64,000 nucleotides of DNA from Geoglobus acetivorans. Lineage in GTDB: Archaea; Halobacteriota; Archaeoglobi; Archaeoglobales; Archaeoglobaceae. Both the position numbers and the translations under genes were made by a program. Below, one piece after another: positions 31,492 through 39,404 of this stretch; positions within the stretch are counted from its first letter, which is position 1, and the number at the start of each line of letters is the position of its first letter. The DNA is taken from contig NZ_CP087714.1 of assembly GCF_039641995.1 (NCBI RefSeq), forward strand, positions 620,001 to 684,000. Reading direction: 5' to 3'. The notes under the pieces are model-generated. The model saw only the letters and a list, made by a program, of their open reading frames with translations. It searched no databases and was not told the DNA's origin.

Positions 31492-32682
31492 ATGTCGAAG
31501 CATCCACTTGAGGGTATAAAGGTACTTGAGCTGGGGCAGGCTGTTGCTGGGCCATATATCGGCACACTTCTGGCAGATCTTGGGGCGGAGGTAATTCACA
31601 TTGAGAGACCAAAGGTGGGAGACTTGGCAAGGCACTGGATTCCGATACGGGGGGACCTCAGCTTTTATTTTGCAGTAACAAACAGGAATAAGAAGTCCAT
31701 GACGCTCGACTTGAAAAAGGATGCGGGCAGAGAAATTTTCATGAAGCTTGCTGAAGAAGCCGATGTAATCATTGAGAACTTTGTTCCGGGGGTTGTGAAG
31801 AGACTGGGCGTGGATTATGAAAGCGTTAAGAAGGTAAATCCAGATATAATTTACCTGCACGTATCGGGATTCGGTCAGACCGGACCCTACCGGGATAGGC
31901 CTGCATTTGACCAGGTTCTTCAGGGGGAGACAGGGATAATCAGCTATACCGGGACTAAGGACAGTCCGTCCAAGGTCAATGTTCCCATAACTGATCTGCT
32001 GGCCGCCATGTATGGCGTTTATGCGGTTCTCGCTGCCCTCTATAACCGGGAGAAGTCAGGAGAGGGGATGGAAATTGACGTTTCGCTTTTCGACTGCGCT
32101 GTAACGTTGATGATGAATCTGATGAACATGGTGCTTGTTGAGGGAATGAAGGATGAGGAGCTTAGAATGGGTTCGAAGTACTTCCTTGCAACGCCTTATG
32201 AGCCGTATCCTGCTGGAGATGGCAGACTCGTCAACATAGTTGTTGCAACGGAGTGGCACTGGCAGGCATTTTGCAGGGCTGTGGGGCTTGAACACATACT
32301 GGATGACCCAAGGTTCAGGACGAATCAGGACCGGCTGAAGCACAGAGAGGAACTGGAGAAGATAATTGTTGAAAAGCTTAAGGAAAAAAGCAGGGATGAA
32401 TGGATAGAAATACTGCTCGAGGCAGGGGTGCCATGCGGTGCAGTGAATACGATTGAGGAGGTCGTAAATCATCCTCAGACGAAAGAAAGGAACGTGATAG
32501 TGGATGTGGAGTATCCCGGGCTCGGGAAAATAAAGCTCTTCAACAATCCTGTGAAGTTTTCTGGCTTTGAAATTGATGTGAGCAGACCTCCTAAACTTGG
32601 AGAGCACACTGAAGAAATTCTGAGGAGACTCGGTTATGGTAGCGAGGATATTGCCAGGCTGAGAGAAAGTGGAACGGTGTAA
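31492..32682 (+). CDS. Class III (CaiB/BaiF) CoA-transferase, SUGCT-like
   Basis: The 396-residue enzyme moves CoA between carboxylic acids. The conserved nucleophile Asp140 stands in RPAFDQVLQG, and the N-terminal GPYIGTLLADLGAEVIHIERP and TNRNKKSMTLDLK are standard. The C-terminal segment LGKIKLFNNPVKFSGFEID with RPPKLGEHT resembles human succinyl-CoA:glutarate CoA-transferase. That resemblance and glutaryl-CoA dehydrogenase in the same run make glutarate a good candidate substrate. The ATG at 31492 follows AGGTGAA; an upstream GTG lies inside that site. Confidence 0.82.
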   Translation: MSKHPLEGIKVLELGQAVAGPYIGTLLADLGAEVIHIERPKVGDLARHWIPIRGDLSFYFAVTNRNKKSMTLDLKKDAGREIFMKLAEEADVIIENFVPGVVKRLGVDYESVKKVNPDIIYLHVSGFGQTGPYRDRPAFDQVLQGETGIISYTGTKDSPSKVNVPITDLLAAMYGVYAVLAALYNREKSGEGMEIDVSLFDCAVTLMMNLMNMVLVEGMKDEELRMGSKYFLATPYEPYPAGDGRLVNIVVATEWHWQAFCRAVGLEHILDDPRFRTNQDRLKHREELEKIIVEKLKEKSRDEWIEILLEAGVPCGAVNTIEEVVNHPQTKERNVIVDVEYPGLGKIKLFNNPVKFSGFEIDVSRPPKLGEHTEEILRRLGYGSEDIARLRESGTV

Positions 32683-33645
32683 ATGACACTCAATAGAATT
32701 CATATTTTAATTCTTGAGATTCTCTCTGAAAGTGGAATTGCGAGCTCATACAAGATAGCCGAGGCTCTGAAAGCAAAGGGGATTCATCATGATGCCCGGA
32801 CAATACGATATCATATTGAAAAGCTTGCCAGAGACGGTCTCGTTAGAAAGCATGACAGGGGGGCGTCGATAACTGAAAAGGGTATAGAGGCGCTGAAGAG
32901 GCACAATGTGTTCGGCAGACTGGGGGAATTCTCTGAGAAAATCGAGTTCAATGTTTACAACTGCACCTTCAACCTGCTTGAGATGAAAGGGACTGTGCCG
33001 ACAGATATTGCAGTGATTGACAAAAAATGGTATGATACTACCAGAGAGATAATTCTGAAAATGGCTGAAGCTCCCTTTCTGATCTCGAACCTTGTAGTGC
33101 TGCGGGACGAGGGAGAGCTCCTCGGAGAGTTTGAAGTTCCGGAGGGGAGTTTTGCTCTCGTGGTGATCTCAAACACCCTTTTCGATGTAATAATGAGAAA
33201 TGCGGGTATCAATCTGTATCCGGAATTTGCCGGATTGCTCTACTGGAAGGATGGGTCGAGAGGTGTCAGTGAGATCATCAGCTACAGAGGAACAACCCTA
33301 AGCCCCGGATGGCTCTTTCTGAGGGCAGGCATGACAAGGGTATGGGATGCACTCAACGGAGAGGGCTACCTCATTGTTGCTATCAGAAGTTTCAGCAAGC
33401 ACGCAGTGGATATTGCCAGAATGGAAATCGAAATGGCTGAGGCTAAAAACATCCGGGGTGTGGTTGAACTATCTGAAGACAAAAACGGTTTTCCCTTTTT
33501 CGGCATGAAGGCCAGCATGACAGTTCTTGCCGGCCTGAACTACCTTGCACCGCTGTTTGAAAGTGGCATATCTGGCGAACTTATGGTCAATGATATCCTG
33601 GTTGACATCAGGGAATTTGCTGACCCTGAAAGGGTGTTCAGGTAA
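32683..33645 (+). CDS. NrpR-like transcriptional regulator with one NRD (DUF128) domain
   Basis: Residues 1-70 form a winged helix (ILILEILSESGIASSYKIAEAL... TIRYHIEKLARDGLVRK). Residues about 80-320 form one NrpR regulatory domain, with DIAVIDKKWYD, PGWLFLRAGMTRVWDAL and FPFFGMKASMTVLAGLN as recognisable parts. Methanogen NrpR represses nitrogen genes and releases DNA on binding 2-oxoglutarate. Here the regulator begins directly after the CoA-transferase stop, so it belongs to the transport and acyl-CoA run. A GGAA-N6-TTCC site lies before the first gene (25139). I infer local control, with 2-oxoglutarate or glutarate as effector. Confidence 0.8.
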   Translation: MTLNRIHILILEILSESGIASSYKIAEALKAKGIHHDARTIRYHIEKLARDGLVRKHDRGASITEKGIEALKRHNVFGRLGEFSEKIEFNVYNCTFNLLEMKGTVPTDIAVIDKKWYDTTREIILKMAEAPFLISNLVVLRDEGELLGEFEVPEGSFALVVISNTLFDVIMRNAGINLYPEFAGLLYWKDGSRGVSEIISYRGTTLSPGWLFLRAGMTRVWDALNGEGYLIVAIRSFSKHAVDIARMEIEMAEAKNIRGVVELSEDKNGFPFFGMKASMTVLAGLNYLAPLFESGISGELMVNDILVDIREFADPERVFR

Positions 33646-34348
33646 CGTCTCTGAATACAACCTTCATTCCGTTAAGCAGTATGTTCCTCGTGGACTCATC
33701 GAGGTCCTTCAGGAGCACTTCAAATTCCCGTATTTCGCTGTAATCTCCGCTTTCAGCCAGCCGTATCACTGCCAGAGGGTTCCTCGTTTTGCTCAGATAC
33801 TCATACACTTCTGAAACCCTGTTTCCGTTTATACCCATATTCTCCATAAGCCAAGTTAGCCACGCAGTTCTTGCCTCTTTTGAAGCTATGTCCACAGTTC
33901 TCTCTTCAAGCTCAAGCAGAACTTTTACGAGAATGAAGTAGAGTTCCAGTATATCCTCTTTTTTCCATTTTGAAATGTGTTTCAGCAGAACATCATCTAT
34001 TTTTCTCTGTATGTCTTTCATTCTGTAAACAATGTACATCAGGTCCTCGATTCCCTTGCTGAACTTGTACTCTTCATCCCGCTTGATCTCGAAAATCCAT
34101 ACTCTCCTCAGAACTTCGTTTATCGTTTTCATGTCGAGCTGTAGAAACTCCACCCTTGTTCTGAACATCTCTTCTATCTCAGCTCTGTTGGGGAGAACAA
34201 TGTCGTTTATCAGGCTTGACATTTCAACAAGCCTTGTAAAAAGTATGTAGAATACGGGATTGAAGATGTTTCCTGTTTTTTTCAGTTTTACGGCTCTTAT
34301 TACAAAATCCTCGTCGAATATTTCCCGTATCTCTTCTTCAAACTCCAT
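33638..34348 (-). CDS. Uncharacterised helical protein
   Basis: I do not recognise this 236-residue protein. It is charged and predicted almost wholly helical, with no membrane segment, no cysteine cluster and no nucleotide-binding loop. It overlaps the start of nothing but shares 11 bases with the end of the upstream flavoprotein gene, so it is probably co-transcribed with it. Its 3' end overlaps the convergent regulator gene by eight bases. Confidence 0.7.
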   Translation of the reverse strand: MEFEEEIREIFDEDFVIRAVKLKKTGNIFNPVFYILFTRLVEMSSLINDIVLPNRAEIEEMFRTRVEFLQLDMKTINEVLRRVWIFEIKRDEEYKFSKGIEDLMYIVYRMKDIQRKIDDVLLKHISKWKKEDILELYFILVKVLLELEERTVDIASKEARTAWLTWLMENMGINGNRVSEVYEYLSKTRNPLAVIRLAESGDYSEIREFEVLLKDLDESTRNILLNGMKVVFRDVT

Positions 34349-35105
34349 ATTTCTCCCTTAGCCTTGCAAGTACCTCTCTCTGTTCAATAAATTTTTCCTT
34401 GAATCCCCTAAGCACGCCGTAGTGCTTTACCATCCAGTCGTATGATAGAACATCTCCCGTCTCCACGACCTGAAGATCATCTGTCAGCTTTGATCTGCAC
34501 ACTGTGCATTCCAGCTTACCCTCCTTTGCCCTGAAAACCTCCGAAAGGCAAACAGGACACTGTCCATCTAACTTCAGCCTTTCTTCTTTCCGAATCGCCT
34601 CCGCAAGCAGATCGAGTTTTTTCACGTTTTCCTCTGTGAGCGCCTCTCCGGGCAGAGCGGCGTGGATTGGCAGAATGGCGAGAGGTTCTATGCCCAGAAC
34701 TCTCAGCAGGATGTTGTACGTGTTGGCACCCCACCCTCTGAGTTCTTCAAAGCCGTAGAAGTAGATCACAGCTCCCTTCTTCCTGCTCAGCTCTTTCATG
34801 TGTGGGAGAGCCATGAACATCCTGTCCAGAAGAGCTTTCATCATTCCGGTCGCGTCAAGCCAGTAAATTGCAGACGATATCAGAACGAAATCTGCCTCTA
34901 AAAGCTTGCTGAACACGAAGTTTACGTCATCATCTATCATGCACTCCTGGCCAAACAGGCAGGCATAGCAGGCCTTGCATGGCTCAATCTTGAGTTCTGT
35001 GACATTCAGAATATCAAGCTCGGCATTCAACTTTTTCGCAATATATTTTGCTGCGAGAATGCTGTTGCCCTTCCTTTTGGTTCCTGTAAGCGCAAGAATT
35101 TTCAT
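34338..35105 (-). CDS. Iron-sulfur flavoprotein / NADPH-dependent FMN reductase-like protein
   Basis: The 255 residues start with a flavodoxin-like FMN site (LALTGTKRKGNSILAAKYI) and then the compact cysteine motif CKACYACLFGQEC typical of iron-sulfur flavoproteins, near residue 43. The segment SSAIYWLDATGMMKALLDRM is also standard. A C-terminal zinc ribbon CPVCLSEVFRAKEGKLECTVC is an addition to the common family form. Such proteins take electrons from ferredoxin and can reduce oxygen or peroxide in anaerobes. Confidence 0.85.
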   Translation of the reverse strand: MKILALTGTKRKGNSILAAKYIAKKLNAELDILNVTELKIEPCKACYACLFGQECMIDDDVNFVFSKLLEADFVLISSAIYWLDATGMMKALLDRMFMALPHMKELSRKKGAVIYFYGFEELRGWGANTYNILLRVLGIEPLAILPIHAALPGEALTEENVKKLDLLAEAIRKEERLKLDGQCPVCLSEVFRAKEGKLECTVCRSKLTDDLQVVETGDVLSYDWMVKHYGVLRGFKEKFIEQREVLARLREKYGV

Positions 35106-35155
35106 CGTTATTTTGCTCGGTAATTAAATTTAATAAGTATTTCTATTTATTGTTT

Positions 35156-35401
35156 CTATTCTTCGAAGTCTCCAAAATATTCGTCGTCCTCAAACTCTTC
35201 TTCGTCGTCAAAATTGCTCTCGTCTTCGTACTCTTTTTCAAGGTCTTCGGGATCAAATTCCTCATTTGTATCGAGGAGTATGAACTTTCCGTTTTCATAC
35301 AGCAAAACTGCACCGCAGAGATCACACTCGATTTCAACACCCTCGAAAAGATCCCTGATTTCGATTTCCTCTCCACAGGACGGACATGCTATGAGCTTCA
35401 T
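35156..35401 (-). CDS. LysW-like zinc-ribbon protein with long acidic tail
   Basis: The 81-residue protein opens with a two-CxxC zinc ribbon (CPSCGEEIEIRD ... VEIECDLCGAVL), which resembles LysW amino-group carrier proteins. A tail of about 35 residues follows, mainly Asp and Glu, ending in FGDFEE. LysW proper ends in EDWGE, so the carrier function is uncertain. The ATG at 35401 is chosen because GGGTGAT lies four bases before it; the frame is open to 35422. No lysX or argX homolog is beside it. Confidence 0.72.
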   Translation of the reverse strand: MKLIACPSCGEEIEIRDLFEGVEIECDLCGAVLLYENGKFILLDTNEEFDPEDLEKEYEDESNFDDEEEFEDDEYFGDFEE

Positions 35402-35422
35402 TGCAATCACCCTTCCGGGCAA

Positions 35423-35526
35423 AAATATAAATTTTTCCCTGTGTCAATGCGATTCACGGTCTGGAGAACTATTCCCGGGTTCTATTCACATCCAGATAGA
35501 TTCAAGATAGATAATTCCAAAAATAG
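35423..35526. other. Short gap before the flippase remnant
   Basis: I see no gene here. The A/T-rich part just after 35423 probably holds the promoter of the zinc-ribbon gene on the minus strand. Confidence 0.3.
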
Positions 35527-35868
35527 AATATTACTGTTCTGAATTATTTCTTCATTCTTGCTTACGGGATTGTGGGTGCGGCCATTGCCACGGTTGTGTC
35601 CAATGCTGTCACCTGGGTTGCGATGGCAGTTGCATCCAGAAGACTTCTTGGCATATTCTTTGATCATGGGGACCTGGTGAAGCCGTTAATTTCTTCCGCA
35701 GTTATGGTTATTCTTCTTAGCCTGACGGAGTTCACATCACTTTTGGATGCTGTTTTGAAAGTTGCTGGCGGTGCCATACTGTATTTCATCATTCTGTTTT
35801 TGCTAAGGGGTATTGGAAAAGAAGATGTGATGTATTTGCGGAAGGTGCTTGCGGGGCAGCAGAAATAA
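35527..35868 (+). pseudogene. C-terminal remnant of a polysaccharide flippase (MATE/RfbX type)
   Basis: From 35527 the frame reads NITVLNYFFILAYGIVGAAI and onward, following a TAG at 35524. The pattern LNYF-YGIVGAAIATVVSNAV is the last conserved block of polysaccharide exporters of the RfbX/Wzx group. Two more hydrophobic segments and a normal-looking C-terminus follow. There is no N-terminal part (normally about 400 residues) anywhere near, and no start codon before GTG at 35572. It is therefore a decayed fragment. Confidence 0.72.
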
Positions 35869-35902
35869 AAATATGTTTTATAAAAATATGTTCTGTTTCT
35901 GT

Positions 35903-36928
35903 TCAGTAGGGAGTCATCCAGCTTTCGTCGTCCTTGTAGACGGCCTCGTTTATTACCATCCTTCCCTTTACAAGTGGCTCGGGTTTTTTAACCGCCTCAA
36001 TTCTGAAGAGTGTCGATGTGTAGAAGTTGTGGTCAATTCTCGCTCCAAATTTTTGAACTACTGGTAGTTTGTCCTGAAATCTGAAAAAGTTCTTTTCCTC
36101 GTCCGGATATACGTTGAATTTCCTTCTAAGATCTGTAATAACAAAACCCATATCATATATCATTCTCTGTATCTCATACCATTTCTTCCTCGATGCTTCG
36201 AGAGTTGTTATTCCGAAGTATCCGGAGCATCCCTCTCCTTTTAATGCTGAAACTCCTCTGCTGAGAAAGAGTTTCAGACCAGGGATGGTTTCGACAGGGT
36301 CGGTAACAAACACGTCGTATTTGCCTCTGAACTTATCTGGCAGCTCATTCTGGACATCGCAGGTTTCTGCCTCTACGCAGAGCCCGTATTCCTCAGCAGT
36401 TCTGTTTATGAAATCTATGAGCCTTTCATCAGCGTCAATCACACTAATTTTTTCAGGCATTCCTGTCAGGGCCGCTGCTATGCTGAGCAAGTCATCATCG
36501 CCAACCACAAAAATCCTCGACCTCAGAAGGTCACCTCTTTCATAGATGAATTCGACCCTCCTTATGACTCCTTCCGGGCTTATGAATCCCTGGTCAAAAA
36601 CTTCAACCGTTTCAGGTCGTTTCTCTGCTATTTCCTTGTACTTTTTCAAAATCTCTTCAAAGTCCTTGGATATCACGTATCCTGTACCTTCGCAGCTCTT
36701 GCACCTTGTATCTAGGTTTATCGCTCCGAGTTCGTTTATCAGTCTCCTTGCCTTCTCTGTCGGGATTACGTTTCCATTCTCAATTCTGATTATATCTTCG
36801 TTAATAAGTTCGTCTACCAGCTGGAAAAACTCTGGCAGGCTGGCATCCTGCATATCTATAAGCCTGTAAACGGAAACAGGGCCTGAAGAAAGAGCCTGGA
36901 GTATCTGATTCCGTATTCTCCTCATCAT
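35903..36928 (-). CDS. bpsA: N4-bis(aminopropyl)spermidine synthase
   Basis: This enzyme adds two aminopropyl groups to spermidine and makes quaternary branched polyamines of hyperthermophiles. The 341 residues have an N-terminal winged helix, the CKSCEGTGY segment, and the catalytic GDDDL motif in RIFVVGDDDLLSIAAAL (near residue 143). DVFVTDPVETIPGLKLFLSRG is also characteristic. It lies 43 bases downstream of speD, which supplies the aminopropyl donor. Confidence 0.9.
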   Translation of the reverse strand: MMRRIRNQILQALSSGPVSVYRLIDMQDASLPEFFQLVDELINEDIIRIENGNVIPTEKARRLINELGAINLDTRCKSCEGTGYVISKDFEEILKKYKEIAEKRPETVEVFDQGFISPEGVIRRVEFIYERGDLLRSRIFVVGDDDLLSIAAALTGMPEKISVIDADERLIDFINRTAEEYGLCVEAETCDVQNELPDKFRGKYDVFVTDPVETIPGLKLFLSRGVSALKGEGCSGYFGITTLEASRKKWYEIQRMIYDMGFVITDLRRKFNVYPDEEKNFFRFQDKLPVVQKFGARIDHNFYTSTLFRIEAVKKPEPLVKGRMVINEAVYKDDESWMTPY

Positions 36929-36971
36929 GTTTTGGTTCTCGACGGAAAATTTATTTAAAATTTTTTATGTG

Positions 36972-37310
36972 CTAACCACGGTCAAGGACGTAGTGTCTGT
37001 AGGATTCCGGTTTGAACTTCTCCAAAAACAGCTCAAAAGCTTTATCGGTCTTTCTCGTATCTCCACATGTGAAGATGTCGAGATTCACAAGCCCGTGTTC
37101 GGGCCAAGTGTGTATCGAAATGTGGCTTTCGGCTATCAGCACAACACCCGTAACACCGTATGGCTCAAATTGCTTGTAATGAGAACTGATTTTTGTCAGT
37201 CCCGCCTCCTCAACAACGCTCTCCACAATGTCTCTTACCCTGCCCTCATGGGATATCAACTCCTCGGCTACACCATACAATTCTGCGATTATATGTTTGC
37301 CTACGATCAT
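36972..37310 (-). CDS. speD: S-adenosylmethionine decarboxylase proenzyme
   Basis: A pyruvoyl enzyme that makes decarboxylated S-adenosylmethionine. The self-cleavage site is Glu61-Ser62 in IAESHISIHTWPEHG, typical of the small prokaryotic class. Three in-frame starts exist (37319, 37316, 37310). GGTGAT at 37320-37315 stands four bases before the third, so I choose 37310 (112 residues). With bpsA it forms a short polyamine operon. A related archaeal form decarboxylates arginine instead, but the pairing with bpsA favours SAM. Confidence 0.88.
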   Translation of the reverse strand: MIVGKHIIAELYGVAEELISHEGRVRDIVESVVEEAGLTKISSHYKQFEPYGVTGVVLIAESHISIHTWPEHGLVNLDIFTCGDTRKTDKAFELFLEKFKPESYRHYVLDRG

Positions 37311-37319
37311 CTTCATCAC

Positions 37320-37674
37320 CTGCTCCCATTTCTGGCATCGTAAACACCCCTAAACTACTGGAAATCGGGATTTTTTGAAGTTTCAGACCAATTTAATATT
37401 GAATCGCTGGTAATACAAATTGATTTTTAAAGTTTTCGCAAAATGTGGGGAATATTAAACTCCATTTCTAAAACAAAAAGGAAATTATAGGCCAATTTGA
37501 GTTTATTCAGGAATTTATTTGCCATTTCTGGTTAATTCCAAAAATTTCCGGTTTTTTTGTTTATCAATCAATCAGCCTTAATATCTATGTATGCGAATAA
37601 TTACATATTGACGGACATCAGAACCAGGACATCAAAAATATTTTAAACCCACTTTTAAAGTCAAGGCTGATAGT
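37320..37674. other. AT-rich intergenic region between speD and rpl1
   Basis: This stretch of about 355 bases has no gene that I can support. It contains the divergent promoter for speD and, at its right end, two TATA candidates for rpl1 (37637-37647 and 37652-37660). The middle has scattered A/T runs and no clear repeat. Confidence 0.5.
37637..37647 (+). promoter_or_regulatory. TATA box for the L1-L10-L12 operon
   Basis: AATATTTTAAA predicts a transcript start near 37668, just upstream of the leader hairpins. A second candidate, CTTTTAAAG at 37652-37660, would start the RNA near 37682 and leave out the first hairpin arm. Confidence 0.45.
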
Positions 37675-37722
37675 CTACGGAGGAATCCGTAGGAGGCGCA
37701 AGCCGCTGCACTACGGGGTGAT
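37675..37722 (+). promoter_or_regulatory. Structured rpl1 leader: candidate L1 operator with a competing hairpin
   Basis: Three segments can pair in two ways. Arm A CTACGGA (37675-37681) and arm B TCCGTAG (37686-37692) form a 7-bp stem capped by GGAA. Arm B can instead pair (CCGTAG) with arm C CTACGG (37711-37716), enclosing a GGC-GCAA-GCC hairpin (37695-37704). Arm C directly touches the GGTGAT ribosome binding site (37717-37722). The B-C form, with GTAGGAGGC on one side and GCCG then ACTAC on the other, looks like the L1-binding site known from methanogen L1 mRNA. Feedback by L1 is the natural reading. Confidence 0.65.
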
Positions 37723-37725
37723 AAA

Positions 37726-38373
37726 ATGCTGGTTGAGAAAAGTTTGCTTGAAGAGAAAATCGGAGAAGCAATAAATGGCGCAAAGCCAAGGAAATTCACA
37801 GAGACAGTGGAAATGGCAGTGAATCTGAGAAATCTTGACATGAAGAAACCGGAAAACAGACTTGACTCTCTTGTTCTGCTGCCAAAAGGTCTTGGAAAGC
37901 CGAGGAAGATTGGTGTTTTTGCAAGGGGTGAAACTGCGCTCAAAGCTAAAGAGGCCGGAGCTGATGTGGTCGTTTCTCCGGAAGAGATTGATGAACTTGC
38001 CAAGAACAAGAGGGAGGCAAGAAAGCTTGCGAATAAGGTGGATTTCTTCATAGCTGAGGCTCCGCTGATGCCTGAAATTGGTAAGAAACTCGGTCAGGTT
38101 CTCGGTCCGAGGGGTAAGATGCCTCAGCCATTGCCTCCTGGAGCAGACCCCGCACCGCTCATCGAGAGGCTCAGGAATTCTGTAAGGGTGAGGACGAGAG
38201 ACAAGCTCACGTTTCACGCGCCCATAGGGACAAGAGACATGGATGCTGCAGATATTGCAGAGAATGCGATGGAAATCCTTAAGGTTGTTGAGAACAAATA
38301 TGATAATGCACAGCAGATTGTTAAGTCTGTATATGTTAAGACAACAATGGGTCCTGCAGTGAGGGTGATCTGA
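37726..38373 (+). CDS. rpl1: Ribosomal protein L1
   Basis: The 215-residue protein forms the L1 stalk by binding 23S rRNA helices 76-78. The signature region MPEIGKKLGQVLGPRGKMPQPLP is present near residue 113, and the C-terminal KSVYVKTTMGPAVRV is standard. In archaea L1 also represses its own operon by binding a copy of the rRNA site on the mRNA; the structured leader ahead of this gene is a good candidate for that site. Confidence 0.97.
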   Translation: MLVEKSLLEEKIGEAINGAKPRKFTETVEMAVNLRNLDMKKPENRLDSLVLLPKGLGKPRKIGVFARGETALKAKEAGADVVVSPEEIDELAKNKREARKLANKVDFFIAEAPLMPEIGKKLGQVLGPRGKMPQPLPPGADPAPLIERLRNSVRVRTRDKLTFHAPIGTRDMDAADIAENAMEILKVVENKYDNAQQIVKSVYVKTTMGPAVRVI

Positions 38374-38374
38374 A

Positions 38375-39388
38375 ATGTCCGCAGTAAGGGGAAAGGTTCC
38401 ACAATGGAAAGTGGATGCTGTTGAGGAAATTAAAAGGCTCTTCAGGGAATACCCTGTTGTTGGTATAGCGGGATTCAGGGGAGTACCCTCTTCTCAGTTT
38501 CAGAGTGTGAGAAGGGACCTCAGAGATGAGGTGGCGATAAGAGTTGTGAAGAACACTCTGCTCAAGCTTGCTCTTGAGTCTCTCGGCGGAGATTACAAGA
38601 AGCTTGAAGATTACATTGAGGATCAGGTGGCTGTCGTTGCATCCAAGCTGAACCCCTTCAAGCTCTTCAAGAAGCTTGAAAATACGAAAACTCCGTCACC
38701 ATTGAAACCAAATCAGGTTTCACCTGTTGACGTTGTTGTTGAAGCTGGACCAACCAATTTTCCTCCCGGCCCAATTCTTGGAGAAATTCAGGCTGCGGGG
38801 ATTCCTGCGGCGATTGAGAAGGGCAAAATTGTCGTGAAAAATACGGTTACTGTTGTCAGGGCCGGAGAGGTTGTTAAGCCTGAAGTTGCAAGAGCGCTCA
38901 ACCTTCTTGAAGTTAAGCCAATCAAAATAGGGCTTGACACAAAGGCTCTGATGGAAAATGGAATAGTTTTCACTCCTGCAGATCTCGCAATTGATGAGGC
39001 ACAGGTCTTTGAGGACTTCATTGAGGCTGCAAGGAAGGCACTCAACCTGGCGGTTAATTCGGCATACGTTACAGAGGAGACGGCTGAGATACTCATCCAG
39101 AAAGCATTCCTTGATGCAAAGAACCTTGCAATAAATGCTGCAGTATTCGAGAAGGAAGTCATGCCGGATATACTTGCAAAGGCATACTCGGAGATGCTTG
39201 CGGTTGCAAATCTGCTGAGTGATGAGGCTCTTGATGAAGATCTGAAGGAAAGGCTTAGCGGTTTGAGTGTTGCTGCCCAGCAACCTGCTGCGGAGCAGGT
39301 TGACGAGGCGAAGGAAGAAGAGGAAGAGGAGGAAGAAGAGCCCAAGGAAGAGGAGGCTCTTGAAGGTTTGGGTGCGTTATTCGGTTAA
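38375..39388 (+). CDS. rpl10: Ribosomal protein L10 (P0)
   Basis: This 337-residue protein is the base of the ribosomal stalk. The N-terminal rRNA-binding half has VVGIAGFRGVPSSQFQSVRRDLR. Helical spine segments that carry L12 dimers follow. The C-terminus ends in a charged hinge of Glu/Lys and the peptide [11 protein letters not shown], the same as in L12, which binds translation factors. The gene starts one base after the rpl1 stop. Confidence 0.96.
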   Translation: MSAVRGKVPQWKVDAVEEIKRLFREYPVVGIAGFRGVPSSQFQSVRRDLRDEVAIRVVKNTLLKLALESLGGDYKKLEDYIEDQVAVVASKLNPFKLFKKLENTKTPSPLKPNQVSPVDVVVEAGPTNFPPGPILGEIQAAGIPAAIEKGKIVVKNTVTVVRAGEVVKPEVARALNLLEVKPIKIGLDTKALMENGIVFTPADLAIDEAQVFEDFIEAARKALNLAVNSAYVTEETAEILIQKAFLDAKNLAINAAVFEKEVMPDILAKAYSEMLAVANLLSDEALDEDLKERLSGLSVAAQQPAAEQVDEAKEEEEEEEEEPKEEEALEGLGALFG

Positions 39389-39404
39389 TTGAGAGGTGAT
39401 GAAA

